Source: Planctomonas psychrotolerans
Lineage (GTDB): Bacteria; Actinomycetota; Actinomycetes; Actinomycetales; Microbacteriaceae
Assembly: GCF_008642235.1 (NCBI RefSeq)
Contig: NZ_SJEV01000002.1
Span: 124,001-188,000 of the forward strand
DNA: 64,000 bases
Direction: 5' to 3'
The position numbers were made by a program, and so were the translations under genes. The notes beneath the pieces are model-generated. The model saw only the letters and a list, made by a program, of their open reading frames with translations. It did no database searches and was not told the DNA's origin. The number at the start of each line of letters is the position of its first letter. The first letter of the stretch is position 1. Shown one piece after another: positions 62,138-64,000 of this stretch.

Positions 62138-62254
62138 CGGTCGCTGAGCCTGTCGAAGCGACGTTCGCGCCTCCTGTCCCTTCCACGGACACGGTCGCTG
62201 AGCCTGTCGAAGCGACGTTCGCGCCTCGTGTCCCTTCGACAAGCTCAGGGACCG
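62138..62254. repeat. REP-like array E
   Basis: Two units with GTCGCT/AGCGAC arms (62138-62162, 62192-62217), and one unit in the opposite orientation with TCCCT/AGGGA arms (62229-62253). The array lies between the catabolic operon start and the gamma-glutamyltransferase stop. Confidence 0.88.
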
Positions 62255-62270
62255 TGGGCCGGACGGGCCG

Positions 62271-64000
62271 TCAGCGGGCGTCGCGCACCACGAGACCGGC
62301 GCCTCCCCCGCGGCGCACGGGCTCCGCCGCGGCGATCATCCGTCCCGACGGCTCGACCTCGATGGCGGCCGCCGCACCGATCTGGGCGGCCGACGTGAAG
62401 GTGTCGCCCGACGGAACCAGCACCTGGCCGAAGGGCTCGAGCACTTCCGCGTACTCGTCGATGAACTCGGGCTCGGCCGGGGTGGCGGCGGCGTTGCGCT
62501 GCGACGCCCGCGGAGCCGCCACCGCCTCGGGCAGCGTCATACCGAGGTCGATGCGGTTGATGAGGATCTGCAACACGGTCGTGATGATCGTCGCGCCTCC
62601 GGGTGACCCGAGCACGAAACGCACCTCGCCGTCGTCGAGCACGATGGTCGGCGCCATGGAGGAACGCGGACGCTTGCCCGCTTCGATCCGGTTGGGGTCG
62701 TCCTCGTTGTACACGGTGCTGAAGTCGGTGAGCTCGTTGTTCAGCAGGAAGCCGCGGTTCGGCACGGTCATGCCCGATCCGCCGGTCTGCTCGATGGTCA
62801 GCGTGTACGCCACCGCGTTGCCCTCGGCGTCCACCACGGACAGGTGAGTGGTCGACACATTCTCCGTGTCCTCGCGCTCCGGGAACGACACCGTCGAACA
62901 TCCGGAGCCGTCGAGCGCACCGGCGGCGACCGGCCGCTCGGATGCCTCATTCGGGTCGATCGTGCAGTCGCGAGCGTCGGCGAAGGCCTGGCTCAGCAGC
63001 GTCTCCGTGGGCACGTCGACGAAGGCCGGGTCGCCCACGTAGGCGCCCCGGTCGGCGAAGGCACGTGCCGACGCCTCGAGGAAGAAGTGCAGACTTGATC
63101 CGAGGTGCTCGCCGCTCCCGAGCTCGTGATTCTCGAGGATGTTGAGGGCCTCACCCACGGTCGTGCCGCCGGAGGACGAGGGTGCCATTCCGTATACGTC
63201 GAGGCCGCGGTAGGACACTCGCGTCGGCGCCTGCTCGGTCACCGAATAGCCCGCGAGGTCGTCGATGCTGAGCGTTCCGGCGGGCACCGGCAGGGACGAG
63301 TCGGGATCCTTCCGCGGATTCTGCACCACGTCCGCGATCTCACCGGCGAGACGGCCCTCGTAGAAGTACTCCGGACCGTTCAGCGCGATGAGAGCCAGCG
63401 TGTGCGCGAGGTCGCGGTTGCGGAAGGTCGTACCCACCTCGGGCGCGTCCCCGCCCGGCAGGAAGAGTTCGGCGGTGCCCGGGAATGCGGCGAATCGCTC
63501 GGCGTTGTCGAGGGTCTGGTTGCGGAAGGTCGCGTCCACCTCGAAGCCGCGGTTGGCGAGGCGGATGGCGGGTGCCAGCACCCGCGCGAGGGGCAGGCTG
63601 CCGAAGCGCTCGAGAGCCGTGTCCCAGGTGGCGAGCGTGCCGGGCACGCCCACTGCCACGCCCGACGACACCAGTTCGGGAGAGAAGGGATACGGTGCCC
63701 CGGTCGCGGGATCGAGGAAAGCGTCCGGCGTGATGCCGGCCGGTGCGGTCTCGCGCCCGTCGAGGGTGGTCACCTCCCCCGTGTCGGCGTCGAAGTAGAC
63801 GAAGTATCCGCCCCCGCCGATTCCCGCACTGTAGGGCTCGGTCACGCCGAGCGCCGCGGCGGTGGCCACGGCGGCATCCACGGCGTTGCCGCCGCGCTTC
63901 AACACCTGGATCCCGACCTCGCTGGCCGAGCGATCGACCGACGACACGGCGCCTCCTGAGCCGTAGGACGTGGACACCGACCGGTCCACCGCCACCCGTG
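62271..64000 (-). CDS. ggt: gamma-glutamyltransferase (partial, N-terminus beyond window)
   Basis: At least 575 residues of a gamma-glutamyl transferase/hydrolase, an exported or periplasm-facing Ntn-hydrolase cleaving glutathione-like gamma-glutamyl bonds. Family features: KRGGNAVDAAVATAAALGV, GIGGGGYFVYFD, SSSGGTTVGEALNIL and the autocleavage site ENVSTTHLSV, where the first Thr of TTHLS becomes the new N-terminus. The signal peptide and true start lie beyond 64000. Actinobacteria lack much glutathione, so peptide scavenging or mycothiol-related turnover is possible (inference). Confidence 0.93.
   Translation of the reverse strand, partial: RVAVDRSVSTSYGSGGAVSSVDRSASEVGIQVLKRGGNAVDAAVATAAALGVTEPYSAGIGGGGYFVYFDADTGEVTTLDGRETAPAGITPDAFLDPATGAPYPFSPELVSSGVAVGVPGTLATWDTALERFGSLPLARVLAPAIRLANRGFEVDATFRNQTLDNAERFAAFPGTAELFLPGGDAPEVGTTFRNRDLAHTLALIALNGPEYFYEGRLAGEIADVVQNPRKDPDSSLPVPAGTLSIDDLAGYSVTEQAPTRVSYRGLDVYGMAPSSSGGTTVGEALNILENHELGSGEHLGSSLHFFLEASARAFADRGAYVGDPAFVDVPTETLLSQAFADARDCTIDPNEASERPVAAGALDGSGCSTVSFPEREDTENVSTTHLSVVDAEGNAVAYTLTIEQTGGSGMTVPNRGFLLNNELTDFSTVYNEDDPNRIEAGKRPRSSMAPTIVLDDGEVRFVLGSPGGATIITTVLQILINRIDLGMTLPEAVAAPRASQRNAAATPAEPEFIDEYAEVLEPFGQVLVPSGDTFTSAAQIGAAAAIEVEPSGRMIAAAEPVRRGGGAGLVVRDAR

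Overview
The window is high-GC actinobacterial DNA, most likely from a Microbacteriaceae-type soil or plant-associated bacterium (inference). Supporting signs are strong G/C third-position codon use, a tRNA-Leu without encoded CCA, a DUF222/13E12-type HNH protein, the DUF3090/SCO1664 gene group, a mycobacterial DinB2-like polymerase, CWB2 cell-wall repeats, and many genes whose -10 box sits only 6-7 nt before the start codon. It reads as chromosome: no phage, plasmid, IS element or CRISPR array was seen.

Layout. 1-4.6 kb: the N-terminal part of an M20 peptidase, tRNA-Leu(GAG), acetyltransferases, lipoproteins and a decayed LysM lipoprotein. 4.6-10 kb: a GntR/FCD regulator divergent from a class V aminotransferase plus a solute-binding protein and two permeases, without an ATPase. 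10-16.2 kb: small housekeeping and hypothetical genes, two of them frameshifted. 16.2-22 kb: a KefB-like antiporter, a DinB2-like polymerase, an XRE regulator/membrane-protein pair, and the histidine phosphatase/DUF3090/SCO1664 set. 22-29.4 kb: a MoxR-like AAA ATPase with a VWA partner, a tautomerase, an NAD epimerase and a short UvrA-like ATPase. 29.4-38.8 kb: a truncated GrpB fragment, then a four-gene minus-strand operon: two half-exporters forming an asymmetric ABC heterodimer, a Pls/PosA-type single-module synthetase and an M1 metallopeptidase. 39-41.7 kb: a DUF222-HNH gene lying between two large REP-like arrays. 41.7-47 kb: a secreted spherulin-4-like protein divergent from a large LuxR regulator, a DUF4242 protein and a hydrolase. 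47-54.7 kb: a ROK-regulated alpha-mannosidase/ABC importer operon. 54.7-57.5 kb: Hsp20, a CWB2 protein and an FMN reductase. 57.6-62 kb: a sugar or polyol catabolic operon. 62.3-64 kb: a gamma-glutamyltransferase running off the window.

Most notable. (i) The Pls/PosA operon: the A-domain specificity residues, read by hand, are D-A-E-S-I-G-T-V-V-K, close to the lysine code I recall. With three membrane/soluble repeats, an exporter pair and an M1 peptidase, it looks like a system making, exporting and trimming a lysine-type isopeptide polymer. (ii) Five clusters of REP-like inverted repeats whose stem arms change in a compensatory way. (iii) Nineteen starts with leaderless architecture, which also correct several start codons. 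(iv) A cluster of single-base lesions between 3 and 15 kb.
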